Below are positions 25,891 to 35,277 of a DNA stretch of 64,000 bases, in pieces; position 1 is the first letter of the stretch; each line of letters starts with the position of its first letter. Source of the stretch: Candidatus Kapaibacterium sp. (GTDB taxonomy: Bacteria; Bacteroidota; Ignavibacteria; Kapaibacteriales; UBA2268); NCBI GenBank assembly GCA_937927515.1, contig CALBDO010000018.1, positions 20,552-84,551 on the forward strand, in the 5' to 3' direction. The position numbers and the translations under genes are program-made. The notes under the pieces were generated by a model, which saw only the letters and a list, made by a program, of their open reading frames with translations, was not told the origin of the DNA and did no database searches.

Positions 25891-27603
25891 CTAATCGATT
25901 TCTATTAGATTGCTTTTCCCGAGGCTAGGTACAAGCACCGTGCCTGTCTTGGTTTTCACTTTATATATTGCCCTAATTTGATATTGATATTTGCCAGAGG
26001 TTTCCAATGTGTCGTGGTAAGTACGTTTATCCTTTGATAATGTTGCAATAGTCTTGTAATTTCCTCCCGGATATTTACGAAGGATTTGATAGCCAAGAAG
26101 ATTATCTACGAGTTCAAATACTTCCCATTCGAGAGATACTAAATTTGGTTTTTGAATACTGAGTTTGAGGTTGGCAATTGGTTTTGGATAGTATATTCTT
26201 AGAGTTGGGTCTCCTATGATTTCCAAATGCATACCCCTTTGCCCATATTTGCTTGTTGAAAGGTAAAGATTTTGATTGTTCGCAGTAGCTAGGAAGGATT
26301 TTGCGAAAGGATAACCAAAATTTAAATGATGCAAATGCCAAAAGGGCCTTCCAATCCATGCAGAAAGTAGTGCGTCGGGAGATGAAGCCACTATTGAACG
26401 TAGGAGGTTGTTTTCTACGTCCCAATCCCAAAAGTATGAACCCAATAGGAAAATAAATGTTGAATGGATATTAAAATTTGCACACTGCTCAGAATTTATT
26501 GAATTCCACAAAGAAGTGTACGAACCGGAATTGCAAGCATAAGAGAAGCAGAAATATTCTTTACTTACATTTTCAAAGTAATTCCCTTCTACGATTGTGT
26601 CGCACAGGGAATAAAAGTTCATCCAAGCATTGGCAGAAAAAATTTCTTCACTTTGCGTTCCAAAGCCGTCGTCAATTAGGCCGTTTAAATTTCTCTGTTT
26701 TTCTCCGTAACGAAAACTGCGATTTTTCTTAAAATAGCTTCTGGTCAATTCTATTTCGCTTTGCTTAAAAAATGTTAGATTTGAAAAATCTATTCTACCC
26801 AATGCAATTTTTAAACTGTCTGGTAAAGTTATTTGGTCGTATTTACCGTCGAATGGAACATTCCAGTTTTCCTCTCTGCTCGCTGTGATATTGTTTTCCA
26901 CTTCGTCGGTTAAAAGTGTATCGTCGATTAAATAAACCAAATCCGAAGGGAATGCACCAAAATGTTCCGTGTGTCCATCAAATGAATAGTTTCCAGTGTA
27001 TGGAACAGCAACTCTTCCAACTAATAAAAGGGCTTTGAAATCGCCAGCCCATCTTCGTTTGTAAGAATTAACAATTCTCTTGACTTTCCGAACTTCTATT
27101 GGATTAAACTTTTCTGCACGGGGAACAATGCGGCTCTCGGCATACCATCCGTCATTTTCTAAGTCGATAATAAATTCATGAAGTTCGTCTTTGATGAATG
27201 GATAAATTGTAGAATCGACTAGAATCAGTGCTTTCCCGTTGTATATAGGTGCTTCCACTTCATATCCTACGATGTAATAGCCGAATGCCTCTATTGTATC
27301 GCTTGCTACTTTGAACCCGTATTCAATTGGGTTGGATTTCTTAATTGTATCAATGATAAATCTTGTCTCAGTGGGATATTTTTCAATCTTTTCCCAATAG
27401 TTTGAATTAATATTCTTCTGTTTTACTATAAAATCACCCACTGTTTTAGTATTATTGAATTTAATTGTAATTTCTACTAAACTGTCGTTGAATTCACGAA
27501 AAGAAAAGATTGGCAAGATTACGAAAGCTTTTGGTTCAAGGGAATGTAATTGAAAAATAACTAATAAAATCAAAAGTGCGAGAATTCTTAATAAAATATT
27601 CAT
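25891..27603 (-). CDS. C25 (gingipain/PorU-like) peptidase-related exported protein with Fn3-like C-terminus
   Basis: The 570-residue protein has a signal peptide (LLRILALLILLVIFQLHSLEP). The middle shows C25-family landmarks: FKALLLVGRVAVPYTG (about 190-205), PSDLVYLIDD, a repeated-strand region with ALGRIDFSNL, a candidate cysteine in FCFSYACNSGSYTS and the family-typical LEIIGDPTLRIYYP (about 468-482). The catalytic dyad His is not obvious, so it may be inactive or divergent. A fibronectin type III-like module follows (VSLEWEVFELVDNLLGYQIL; about 490-570). It overlaps the PorE-like gene by 4 nt. Gingipain-like proteases and the T9SS sortase PorU share this fold. Confidence 0.65.
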   Translation of the reverse strand: MNILLRILALLILLVIFQLHSLEPKAFVILPIFSFREFNDSLVEITIKFNNTKTVGDFIVKQKNINSNYWEKIEKYPTETRFIIDTIKKSNPIEYGFKVASDTIEAFGYYIVGYEVEAPIYNGKALILVDSTIYPFIKDELHEFIIDLENDGWYAESRIVPRAEKFNPIEVRKVKRIVNSYKRRWAGDFKALLLVGRVAVPYTGNYSFDGHTEHFGAFPSDLVYLIDDTLLTDEVENNITASREENWNVPFDGKYDQITLPDSLKIALGRIDFSNLTFFKQSEIELTRSYFKKNRSFRYGEKQRNLNGLIDDGFGTQSEEIFSANAWMNFYSLCDTIVEGNYFENVSKEYFCFSYACNSGSYTSLWNSINSEQCANFNIHSTFIFLLGSYFWDWDVENNLLRSIVASSPDALLSAWIGRPFWHLHHLNFGYPFAKSFLATANNQNLYLSTSKYGQRGMHLEIIGDPTLRIYYPKPIANLKLSIQKPNLVSLEWEVFELVDNLLGYQILRKYPGGNYKTIATLSKDKRTYHDTLETSGKYQYQIRAIYKVKTKTGTVLVPSLGKSNLIEID

Positions 27604-29156
27604 TGCTTAAGAATAAATATTTCTACCCGCCGATTCAACGCTCGTTCTTTGGAGATTGGCTCTCTCTTTCCCCTTCCTTCAATGTTTACAAGATTCGTGT
27701 CTATTTTAAGACAATCAGAGATTGATTTAGCTGTGTTCTTTGCCCTTTGATGAGAGAGCTTCAAATTGTATTCCATTGAACCAACTTCATCAGTATGCCC
27801 AACAACAAGAATTTTGTTGCTAGTATTTTGGGTTAATTTTTTACATATTTCTTGCAAGGCTATTTTGGCATTGTTATCCAGGGTATCGATGTTGTTATCA
27901 AAATACAATCTACCAAGAAGTATTTTGCCTTTGTCTTTTGTAATTGAACGAAGATTGTCCCTATCTGAATTGAAACTTGCTGCTCCTAGGGTATCCACTG
28001 GCTTTAAAATAATGTCATAATTCTGAAAGGTAGTGTTTGGAAACCTATAAGATGAAGTGGTAAACGAGTAAGAATCAAAATTTTTGGAATGAACGAAAAA
28101 GTTGTACTGTGTGTTGTTTGGAACAATGAATGTAAAATGACCATCGTAGACAGTATCTGTAAAAACGTAATCAGTTTCGAAGTTGTCTACGTTGAAAACG
28201 ACAGGTTCATTCACAATCACTTTTTGATTGTTTAACAATGTATAAATTTTTCCGTGTAGGACAAGGTAGGGTAATGGACGGAATTTTTCATCTAATTTAG
28301 CAAAATATATACCTTCGCGGGAAGAAGTTGCATCTCCACTACAAAAGAAGGCAGTATCACCACTTAGGTTTAAATAAAAGGAATTCTCATCCCATTCGGA
28401 ATTAATGAAATCCAATGGTTCTGGCTTCGACCAGTTGAACCAGGTTTCGTCCAATCTCCTAACCATAAATAAATCAAGCTTACCTTTTGTTTGCCGACCA
28501 TTGCTTGCAAAGTATAGTGTTTTGTTGTCGTAAGCAAGGAAGGCTACCAAATCAATACCTTTTGTGTTGATTATACCACCTAGGTTTTGTGGCTGGGTGA
28601 ATTTATTTTTACTTGGGTCGAAAAATGAAATATATAAATCCAAAGAACCGTAAGAATCCTCGCGTTCGAGGCTCATAATCAAAACTCTACCATCTGTAGA
28701 AATTGTTGCAGAGTAGTTCAAACTCTTATTGTAAAAATTTTCTATAACCAATGGTTCAGGTTTTTGCCATATTCCATTTTTATTGATTGAAATAGCAAAG
28801 CAATTTTCGAATTTACCTTCAGAGGTTTGTTGGTAATCACCGTAGACCAGAGCTTTGCGATTATTTGGAAAGATGTAAAGAAATGTATTACTTGAATTTG
28901 TGTTGATGTTGCTTTCAAGTCTTCTTGGTTTGCCCCAGTTACCATTTTGTTTTTTTTCAGATATCCACACATCGTCGTCGTCGTATATACCCCCAGTATT
29001 TTCTGGATGCCATTTTCGGTTGAAATATAATTTTCCCCCGTCGGGGGAAATGACTGGGAAGATAGCAGGTTGATATTGATTAATGACCTCTGGCAATCGC
29101 TCCTTTGAATACGTTGAAAAATAATTTATTAATATTAGACACAATAGGAATAACAT
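27600..29156 (-). CDS. PD40-CRD-OmpA protein, PorE-like domain order
   Basis: The 518-residue exported protein has an N-terminal signal (MLFLLCLILINYFSTYS), then PD40/WD40-like propeller repeats (FPVISPDGGKLYFNRK; NYSATISTDGRVLIMSL; FASNGRQTKGKLDLF; about 35-285), then a carboxypeptidase-regulatory-like beta-sandwich (LHGKIYTLLNNQKVIVNEP to about 385), and a C-terminal OmpA peptidoglycan-binding domain (VVGHTDEVGSMEYNLKLSHQRAK, ending GKREPISKERALNRRVEI). The propeller-CRD-OmpA order equals that of the T9SS component PorE (PG1058) minus its TPR. It is in an operon with GT4 (1-nt gap upstream) and the C25-like gene (4-nt overlap downstream). Confidence 0.78.
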   Translation of the reverse strand: MLFLLCLILINYFSTYSKERLPEVINQYQPAIFPVISPDGGKLYFNRKWHPENTGGIYDDDDVWISEKKQNGNWGKPRRLESNINTNSSNTFLYIFPNNRKALVYGDYQQTSEGKFENCFAISINKNGIWQKPEPLVIENFYNKSLNYSATISTDGRVLIMSLEREDSYGSLDLYISFFDPSKNKFTQPQNLGGIINTKGIDLVAFLAYDNKTLYFASNGRQTKGKLDLFMVRRLDETWFNWSKPEPLDFINSEWDENSFYLNLSGDTAFFCSGDATSSREGIYFAKLDEKFRPLPYLVLHGKIYTLLNNQKVIVNEPVVFNVDNFETDYVFTDTVYDGHFTFIVPNNTQYNFFVHSKNFDSYSFTTSSYRFPNTTFQNYDIILKPVDTLGAASFNSDRDNLRSITKDKGKILLGRLYFDNNIDTLDNNAKIALQEICKKLTQNTSNKILVVGHTDEVGSMEYNLKLSHQRAKNTAKSISDCLKIDTNLVNIEGRGKREPISKERALNRRVEIFILKQ

Positions 29157-29157
29157 T

Positions 29158-30255
29158 CTACCTTGACGAATGAATTAATCTACAAATCTCGAAAAATTTA
29201 TTGACGTTTTTGCGATAGTCAAATTTGATTTTTACTTTCTCCAGTGCATGAAAGCCCAATGCACTTGCATACACAGGATTTTCGTATATATCACGTATAT
29301 GCCGACAAAGTTGTTTCGTTTCCTTAGGCTCGAATAAAAGACCATTTTCGCCATCGTTTATAATCTCGGGTACTCCCCCGCTACGAGTTGCGATTATGGG
29401 TAGAGAACACGCCATTGCCTCTATTAATACTAAACCGAAGGTCTCTGAAAGTGATGGCATCACAAATACATCAAAGGTACTCATTATTTTAGATATTTCG
29501 GAATTGAAATCAATATATTTAATTTTATCTTCTAATTTTAACCTTTTACTTAACAAGCTTAGCTTTTTAAAATAATTTTTATCATCAATATTACCAACAA
29601 GAACCAAAAGACTATTCTCAATTTTAGCCGTTGCAAAAGCTTCTATTAGCGTTTCTTGCCCTTTCAGGGGTTCTATTCTTCCAATGCAACCAACAACAAA
29701 AGCATCTGGGGGAATATTGTATGCCTTCCTATTTACTATTTTGTTAATCTTTTCTTTTTCGAATTTTTCCCAGTCTACACCATATGGGACAACGAAAACT
29801 TTTTCGGGATTGATTTTAGTCGTTTCTATAAGCATTTGTTTCATAATATTTGTCAAAACAATTGCCCCATCTAAATTCTTGTAAATCAAATCATGGTAAA
29901 TGTCTTTTTTCTTTATTCCAGATTGCATTTGTTGATAAAAAACAACCTTGGGATAGTTTTTGTTCATTTTCTTTGCGAAAACAGCCACTGGCAGAAGGTT
30001 TGTTTTAGGAGCAATACAAATATCAATATTAAATTTCGTGAAAATTTTTCTCAATTGTGTAGCTTGGTAAAAGAAAAAATCAGAAATTTCCACGTGGGCG
30101 AGATTAAGTTGTTTACAAAAGTTGTTTGCTCGTGTATTCTTCTTAGTCACAACTATAGAATTAAAGCCTAGTTCAACAGCATCTTTTGCTCTTAAAATTG
30201 TTTGGATTTCGAGTCCGCCAAATCCAGGTAGATTTACAAGAAAGCAAATATTCAT
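29158..30255 (-). CDS. GT4-type glycosyltransferase
   Basis: The 365-residue cytoplasmic protein has the GT-B two-domain layout of family 4 glycosyltransferases: NLPGFGGLEIQTILRAKDA at the start, KVFVVPYGVDWEKFE at the interdomain, GCIGRIEPLKGQETLIEAFA, and the nucleotide-sugar binding end PSLSETFGLVLIEAMACSLP and GGVPEIINDGENGLLF. The EX7E-type segment (ETFGLVLIE) is intact. It leads a run with the PorE-like and C25-like genes, hinting at modification of an envelope glycan or glycoprotein linked to that secretion module. Donor and acceptor are unknown. Confidence 0.92.
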   Translation of the reverse strand: MNICFLVNLPGFGGLEIQTILRAKDAVELGFNSIVVTKKNTRANNFCKQLNLAHVEISDFFFYQATQLRKIFTKFNIDICIAPKTNLLPVAVFAKKMNKNYPKVVFYQQMQSGIKKKDIYHDLIYKNLDGAIVLTNIMKQMLIETTKINPEKVFVVPYGVDWEKFEKEKINKIVNRKAYNIPPDAFVVGCIGRIEPLKGQETLIEAFATAKIENSLLVLVGNIDDKNYFKKLSLLSKRLKLEDKIKYIDFNSEISKIMSTFDVFVMPSLSETFGLVLIEAMACSLPIIATRSGGVPEIINDGENGLLFEPKETKQLCRHIRDIYENPVYASALGFHALEKVKIKFDYRKNVNKFFEICRLIHSSR

Positions 30256-30416
30256 AATAGATTACTTTTGAAAATTGCAATATTAAGAAACCCAAAGGTT
30301 CAGTGAAACAACAAAGTATAAGGCGAAAAAATAAAAGCAACAATTTTATACAAACATAAAATGTCCAATCAAACAGATTGTTCAAGTGATTAATTTATCT
30401 TTTTAAGAACACGAAT

Positions 30417-32081
30417 ATGAAAAAGGTTGTAATAGTTGGAGGTATGGCTGCTGGTTGCAAGACCGCAGCAAGACTTCGACGTTTGGATTTTGATGCTGAA
30501 ATCACAATTGTGGAAAAGTTGCCTTTTGTTTCCTTCGGCGCTTGTGGTATGCCATTCTATGCTGGTGGCGAAGTAGAAAACTTCGACGAACTAATGTCTA
30601 CTCCTTGGGGTACGGTTCGCTCGCCAGAATATTTCAAAAATGTCATGAATGTTAATGTACTTACAGAAACAGTTTGCTCCAAACTTTATCCCGAACACAA
30701 TTTTATAGAGATTTCAACGAAGGACGGCAGAAAAAAAATATTAAATTACGACTATCTTGTTTTGGCAACAGGTTCAAAACCAATTATTCCAAAATTTCCC
30801 TATGCCGAATCCGAAAAAATTTCCTTTTTCCATTCCCCTCTCGAGGCAAAAAAATTTCGAACTCTTGCCGAACGAGGTCAAATCGGCAAGGTAGTAATAA
30901 TTGGTGGTGGATTTATTGGATGCGAGCTTGCCGAGGCAGTTTCCTCTCTCTGGGGCATAGATACAGTTTTGATTGAAAAGGAAAATGCCCTGTTGACAAA
31001 ATGTTTCGATGTTGAAATTTCAAATCTGCTTCTGTCGATTCTTCAAGAGAATGGAATAAATGTTCTGTTGAATACAAAAGTTGAAAAAATCGAGGTATCA
31101 GAGGACGTTCCAGTTGTTTTCACTGATAAAGGCGTGTTCCATTCGGATTATGTCTTTGTTGCTTTGGGGGTTGAACCAAACACTAGATTAGCACAAATTT
31201 CTGGGATTTCCATTGGTAATCTTGGGGGTATTATCGTAGATAAGTATTTGCGAACAAATTTTGAAAATGTTTTTGCTGCTGGGGATTGCATTGAAACTAT
31301 CAACCTCGTTACTGGGAAGAGTGATGTTTTTGCTTTTGGCTCGCTCGCGAATCGACAAGGCAGAGTAGTTGCAGATAACATATCTGGTTTGCACTCTGAA
31401 TTTCCAGGTGCTGTCGGTGCAATCTCGATAAAAGTTTTTGATACATTTTTTGCTAATGTTGGAATTAACTCTTTTACTTGTCAAGAAAACAATATTGATT
31501 ATGGATTTGCCATCGGAACTTTTTACGACAGAGCCCATTACCACCCCGAAGCGAAAACTTTGTTCGCAAAATTGCTTTATAGGAAGGCTGATGGCAAACT
31601 GCTTGGACTACAACTTTGTGGGAAAGGGGAGGTTACAAGATATATCGATACGTTCTCTGTTTTGCTAAGTAAAGGGTGCGATTATAAAAGCTTGCTTAAC
31701 TTCGAACATTCATATACTCCACCACATTCCTCACCAATTAATCCTTTGAATCATCTTGGGAGCATTATCGAGCTCCAGGAGCGATTTTCTTTCGTTCCAA
31801 TTAGCCCATTAAATCTTCCTTATGTTGCAAAGGATTGTACAATAATTGATTTGAGAAAGGATGTAGAGGTTCGTGAAATCCCATTTAATTTCGATGCAAT
31901 ACGAATTGATTTTGACAATCTTCTCGAGGAGTTTAAAAAATTAGATGGCTTAGACAATATTTTATGCGTTTGTCAAAAAGGTCCAAGGTCGCTACAAGCA
32001 GCTATTTTCCTCAAGCAATTAGGTAAAAGAAATGTTTCGTATTTAGCTGGTGGTGTGCAATTATTATATGCAAAATTTTGA
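30417..32081 (+). CDS. CoA-disulfide reductase / NADH oxidase-type flavoprotein fused to a rhodanese domain
   Basis: At 554 residues this is a two-part protein. The first 440 residues form a pyridine nucleotide-disulfide oxidoreductase: FAD motif VVIVGGMAAGCKTAARL (4-20), redox Cys43 in SFGACGMPFYAGG, NAD motif VVIIGGGFIGCELAEAV and VFAAGDCIE. The single Cys at this spot is the CoA-disulfide reductase signature. The last 110 residues are a rhodanese domain with the active-site loop CVCQKGPRS and a YLAGGVQLL end. The same fusion occurs in CoADR-RHD/NPSR enzymes of sulfur metabolism, which handle CoA persulfide and polysulfide. Cytoplasmic; divergent from GT4 and 25 nt upstream of hemA. Confidence 0.88.
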   Translation: MKKVVIVGGMAAGCKTAARLRRLDFDAEITIVEKLPFVSFGACGMPFYAGGEVENFDELMSTPWGTVRSPEYFKNVMNVNVLTETVCSKLYPEHNFIEISTKDGRKKILNYDYLVLATGSKPIIPKFPYAESEKISFFHSPLEAKKFRTLAERGQIGKVVIIGGGFIGCELAEAVSSLWGIDTVLIEKENALLTKCFDVEISNLLLSILQENGINVLLNTKVEKIEVSEDVPVVFTDKGVFHSDYVFVALGVEPNTRLAQISGISIGNLGGIIVDKYLRTNFENVFAAGDCIETINLVTGKSDVFAFGSLANRQGRVVADNISGLHSEFPGAVGAISIKVFDTFFANVGINSFTCQENNIDYGFAIGTFYDRAHYHPEAKTLFAKLLYRKADGKLLGLQLCGKGEVTRYIDTFSVLLSKGCDYKSLLNFEHSYTPPHSSPINPLNHLGSIIELQERFSFVPISPLNLPYVAKDCTIIDLRKDVEVREIPFNFDAIRIDFDNLLEEFKKLDGLDNILCVCQKGPRSLQAAIFLKQLGKRNVSYLAGGVQLLYAKF

Positions 32082-32106
32082 TTTTTAGTTTATAGTAACA
32101 TAAAAT

Positions 32107-33300
32107 ATGACTGAGAATCTGAAAATATCAGTAGTTGGTTTAAATATCAAAACCGCTCCTATCCAAGAACTGGAGTACTTACAAATTCCAAGAAAGGATT
32201 TTAATAATATACTAAAATTATTTGCTTCTCAAATAGGCGTCGAGGGAGTTGTCTTTGTTTCTACATGTAATAGAAGCGAAATATATTTCACTCACCACGA
32301 AGAAATCAAGCCATTCGACTTGGTTAAAAATTTTTACATGGAATTTTTGCACAAGGACATAAATGAAAGGGAAAAATTTTTTTATCAATATCAGAATACA
32401 GAAGCAGTGCGACATTTGTTTAGAGTTGTCTCTGGTTTGGACTCTTTGGTAATCGGTGAATATCAAATAGTAGGTCAAGTAAAAGAAGCATACAGCATAG
32501 CTTGCCAGGTGAAAACAGTAGACAAACTGCTTCATAAGTTATTTCACGCAGCCTTTCGTTGTAGCAAAACTATAAGGAATTCGACTTCGATTGGAAAAGG
32601 TAAATTCTCTGTTTCTGGAATTGCAACGGATATTGTTTTGAAATCAATCAAACCAGAGAACACTGTTGCCATTGTTGGCGTGAACGAGAACACATTGATA
32701 CTTTCTGATGAGCTAAAAAATGTAGGTTTCTCAAACTTTTTTTTCATTAATAGAACTTTACACAAAGCTCAGCAATTGGCAGAGAAATTTGGTGGAAATG
32801 CTTTCTCGCTTGCTCAATTGGATGATATTCTTTGCAAAGCAGATATAATATTTACCTCGACTTCTGCTCCAAGCTACATTATCAGTGCCAAATCTCTCAA
32901 TGAATCATTTGAATCTGCTGGAAAGCCGAAAATCATTCTCGACCTTGCTATTCCTCGGGATGTTGAGGTTACTGGATTAAATAAACACATTCAATATTTT
33001 GATATTGAGAAGTTAAAGAATTATTTAGAAGGGCAACAACAAGCAAAGTTGGAGGAAATACCGATTTGTGAAAAGATTATCGACAATGAGGTTTCTGCAT
33101 TTCTTTCTTGGCAGGAGAGTGCAAATGATGAAATTTTCGAGCCTTTTGCGGAAAAATTTGAGCGCATAAGGAAAGAACTTTTGGATGAATATTCACATCT
33201 GCTTCATTCAGACGATTTGGTTTTGGTGGACAAAGTTACTCGCCAGTTGCTTCATAGGGTTAAATCTGTTTTCGTGGCTATTTTAAAGGAAAATAAGTAG
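32107..33300 (+). CDS. hemA: Glutamyl-tRNA reductase
   Basis: This 397-residue enzyme starts the C5 tetrapyrrole pathway by NADPH-dependent reduction of glutamyl-tRNA to glutamate-1-semialdehyde. The nucleophilic Cys54 lies in VSTCNRSEIY; SGLDSLVIGEYQIVGQVKEAY is the other conserved catalytic block; IGKGKFSVSGIATDIV precedes the NADPH domain; LDLAIPRDVE follows. The C-terminal helical dimerisation domain is present to the end. No other hem gene is in the window, which is unusual because hemA is often next to hemC or hemD. It may share a transcript with the CoADR-rhodanese gene (25-nt gap). Haem or sirohaem is the likely end product. Confidence 0.95.
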   Translation: MTENLKISVVGLNIKTAPIQELEYLQIPRKDFNNILKLFASQIGVEGVVFVSTCNRSEIYFTHHEEIKPFDLVKNFYMEFLHKDINEREKFFYQYQNTEAVRHLFRVVSGLDSLVIGEYQIVGQVKEAYSIACQVKTVDKLLHKLFHAAFRCSKTIRNSTSIGKGKFSVSGIATDIVLKSIKPENTVAIVGVNENTLILSDELKNVGFSNFFFINRTLHKAQQLAEKFGGNAFSLAQLDDILCKADIIFTSTSAPSYIISAKSLNESFESAGKPKIILDLAIPRDVEVTGLNKHIQYFDIEKLKNYLEGQQQAKLEEIPICEKIIDNEVSAFLSWQESANDEIFEPFAEKFERIRKELLDEYSHLLHSDDLVLVDKVTRQLLHRVKSVFVAILKENK

Positions 33301-33371
33301 AGTCCTTTGTGCATTTACGAAATTGCATTGCAAATAATTGTGTTACTTTTGCTGAAACTTGCATTTGCTAA

Positions 33372-35216
33372 TTATAAGTTTCGGCAGAAGGTTTTGTCGA
33401 GCTCGTCGATTGTTATCTCGATTATTGTCGGTCTACCGTGCGGGCAAGCAAAAGGAGTTTCGCACTTGAGTAGTTCATCAACAAGCGACTCCATTTCTTC
33501 TTTCGTTAATGCTTGTCCAGTTTTTATTGCAGCTTTGCAACTATACGTTGCAATAAGGTATTCTCTCTTGTTGGATTTCTGAATTTCCGAGGTCTCGATA
33601 AACGATGCAAGAATTTCCCGTAGAATCTGCAGGGGTTCTAATGAAATAATATCAGCTGGAACACTGAGAATTTCTACCTCCCCGTTTGTCATCAGTTCAA
33701 AATGGAAGCCTAAATTGTGCAATTCGCTTTGAATTTCCTTGATAGCTACAAATTCAAAAGGATTCAATTGCATTGTAACTGGGAAAAGCAGCTGTTGTGT
33801 ATTGGTATAATTTCCATATATTGCCTTTTTAGCGCGTTCAAAAAGTATTCTTTCATGTGCCGCGTGCTGGTCCACAATTAATATTCTATCTTCTTTTTCG
33901 ATTAAAATAAATTTGTTGTGTATTTGATAAATGGATTTCCAAGGTTTTTTCTCCTCGAGTGTTTGGTTTAAATCTTTTTCTGGTTTTAGGAGATTTTCCA
34001 ATGTTTTGCTTATCCTATCGGAGGTTGGGTTTGCCGATGTATATTTTAGTCGATTTTTGAAATTTTGTTGCGGTTTATTCCAATGATTTGCTTTCTCTAC
34101 AATCTCACCGGTTATCTTATTAACGAGTTTGAAATTTTCTTCAAAATACCTTTCGTCCGTAGGCACTTTCTGTAGAGGTTCGTACTTAGATTGAATTGTT
34201 ACACCTGGAGCAAGATTGCTTTCGGACAATGCTTTTGATACAGCAGTGTTGATTACATTGAAAATGAACCTTTCATCATCAAATTTCACTTCGTGCTTTT
34301 GAGGATGGACATTCACATCATATTTATGTGGGTCTAGTTCAATATGGAGAAGAAAAAACGGATTGCTTTGCTTTTCGAGGAGATGCTCATAAGCAAGGTA
34401 GACAGCGTATGTTAGCGCTCTGTTTCGGATATTTCTTCCATTCAAATAAAGAAACTGTTCATTTCTTGAAATTTTTGCTAAATGGGGCTGACCTATAAAG
34501 CCCCAAATATGTATGTTAGCATATTCATAGTCGACCGAAATAAGAGAGGAATATACCGTATCGCCAAGTAAATCTTTGATTCTTTCCTTCGGAGCGGAGG
34601 GATAAACATCAAAAATTAGAGAGTCCTCATCGTAGAATACAAATCTAATATCGTTTCTACAAAGAGCTATTTTCATTAATGTGTCCGAAATGTATCGAAA
34701 TTCGGTTAAATCTGATTTGAGGAACTTCCTTCGCGCAGGCACATTGTAGAACAAGTTTTTGACAAACACCTGAGTGCCATTGTCCATTGATATTGGTTCA
34801 ACGATAGGTTCCTTGTTTGGTTCGGAGATAAGTCGCCAGCCGAGTTCATCCTCTGCTCTTTTGGTGCGAATTTCAAGGTTTGATACTGCTGCAATAGAAG
34901 CAAGCGCCTCGCCACGGAAACCATACGTAACAATTGCTTCTAAATCCTCTGGGGTAAAAATTTTACTCGTCGCGTGCCGTTTAATTGATAGCATTAAGTC
35001 CTGCCGACTCATTCCACAGCCGTCGTCGACTATATGAATCAACTGCTTTCCACCTTTGTGTATTACAACAGCAATTGTCTTTGCTCCAGCATCCAAAGAG
35101 TTTTCAACTAATTCCTTGACGACGGATTCAGGCCTTTGCACTACCTCGCCAGCTGCAATTTGATTGGCAATGTATTCTGGCAAAATCTTTATCTTATTTC
35201 CTGTTGTTGCTTCCAA
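33372..35216 (-). CDS. mutL: DNA mismatch repair protein MutL with intact endonuclease motifs
   Basis: The 614-residue protein has the GHKL ATPase N-terminus: IAAGEVVQRPESVVKELVENSLDAG, IVDDGCGMS and ATSKI followed by TYGFRGEALASIAAVS. The C-terminal domain has the endonuclease motif DQHAAHERILFE, matching DQHA(X)2E(X)4E, together with CPHGRP, ACKAAIKTG and the terminal FCR (FxR). That set indicates a nicking MutL of the type found in bacteria without MutH. Partners MutS and the clamp are outside the window. It is divergent from the M20 gene, with 61 nt between start codons. Confidence 0.97.
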   Translation of the reverse strand: MEATTGNKIKILPEYIANQIAAGEVVQRPESVVKELVENSLDAGAKTIAVVIHKGGKQLIHIVDDGCGMSRQDLMLSIKRHATSKIFTPEDLEAIVTYGFRGEALASIAAVSNLEIRTKRAEDELGWRLISEPNKEPIVEPISMDNGTQVFVKNLFYNVPARRKFLKSDLTEFRYISDTLMKIALCRNDIRFVFYDEDSLIFDVYPSAPKERIKDLLGDTVYSSLISVDYEYANIHIWGFIGQPHLAKISRNEQFLYLNGRNIRNRALTYAVYLAYEHLLEKQSNPFFLLHIELDPHKYDVNVHPQKHEVKFDDERFIFNVINTAVSKALSESNLAPGVTIQSKYEPLQKVPTDERYFEENFKLVNKITGEIVEKANHWNKPQQNFKNRLKYTSANPTSDRISKTLENLLKPEKDLNQTLEEKKPWKSIYQIHNKFILIEKEDRILIVDQHAAHERILFERAKKAIYGNYTNTQQLLFPVTMQLNPFEFVAIKEIQSELHNLGFHFELMTNGEVEILSVPADIISLEPLQILREILASFIETSEIQKSNKREYLIATYSCKAAIKTGQALTKEEMESLVDELLKCETPFACPHGRPTIIEITIDELDKTFCRNL

Positions 35217-35277
35217 AATTTTCGAAAAAATATTAACTTGTCAATTTCACATTAAGCAAGTTAACAAAAAAGTATTT

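Noticed and set aside
33307-33582. Plus-strand ORF of 91 residues overlapping mutL
   Set aside because: It lies almost wholly antisense to the conserved MutL C-terminus and has no family signature.
35164-35277. Long N-terminal extension of the M20 peptidase
   Set aside because: It is antisense to the MutL N-terminus; the ATG at 35278 leads directly into the family-typical sequence.
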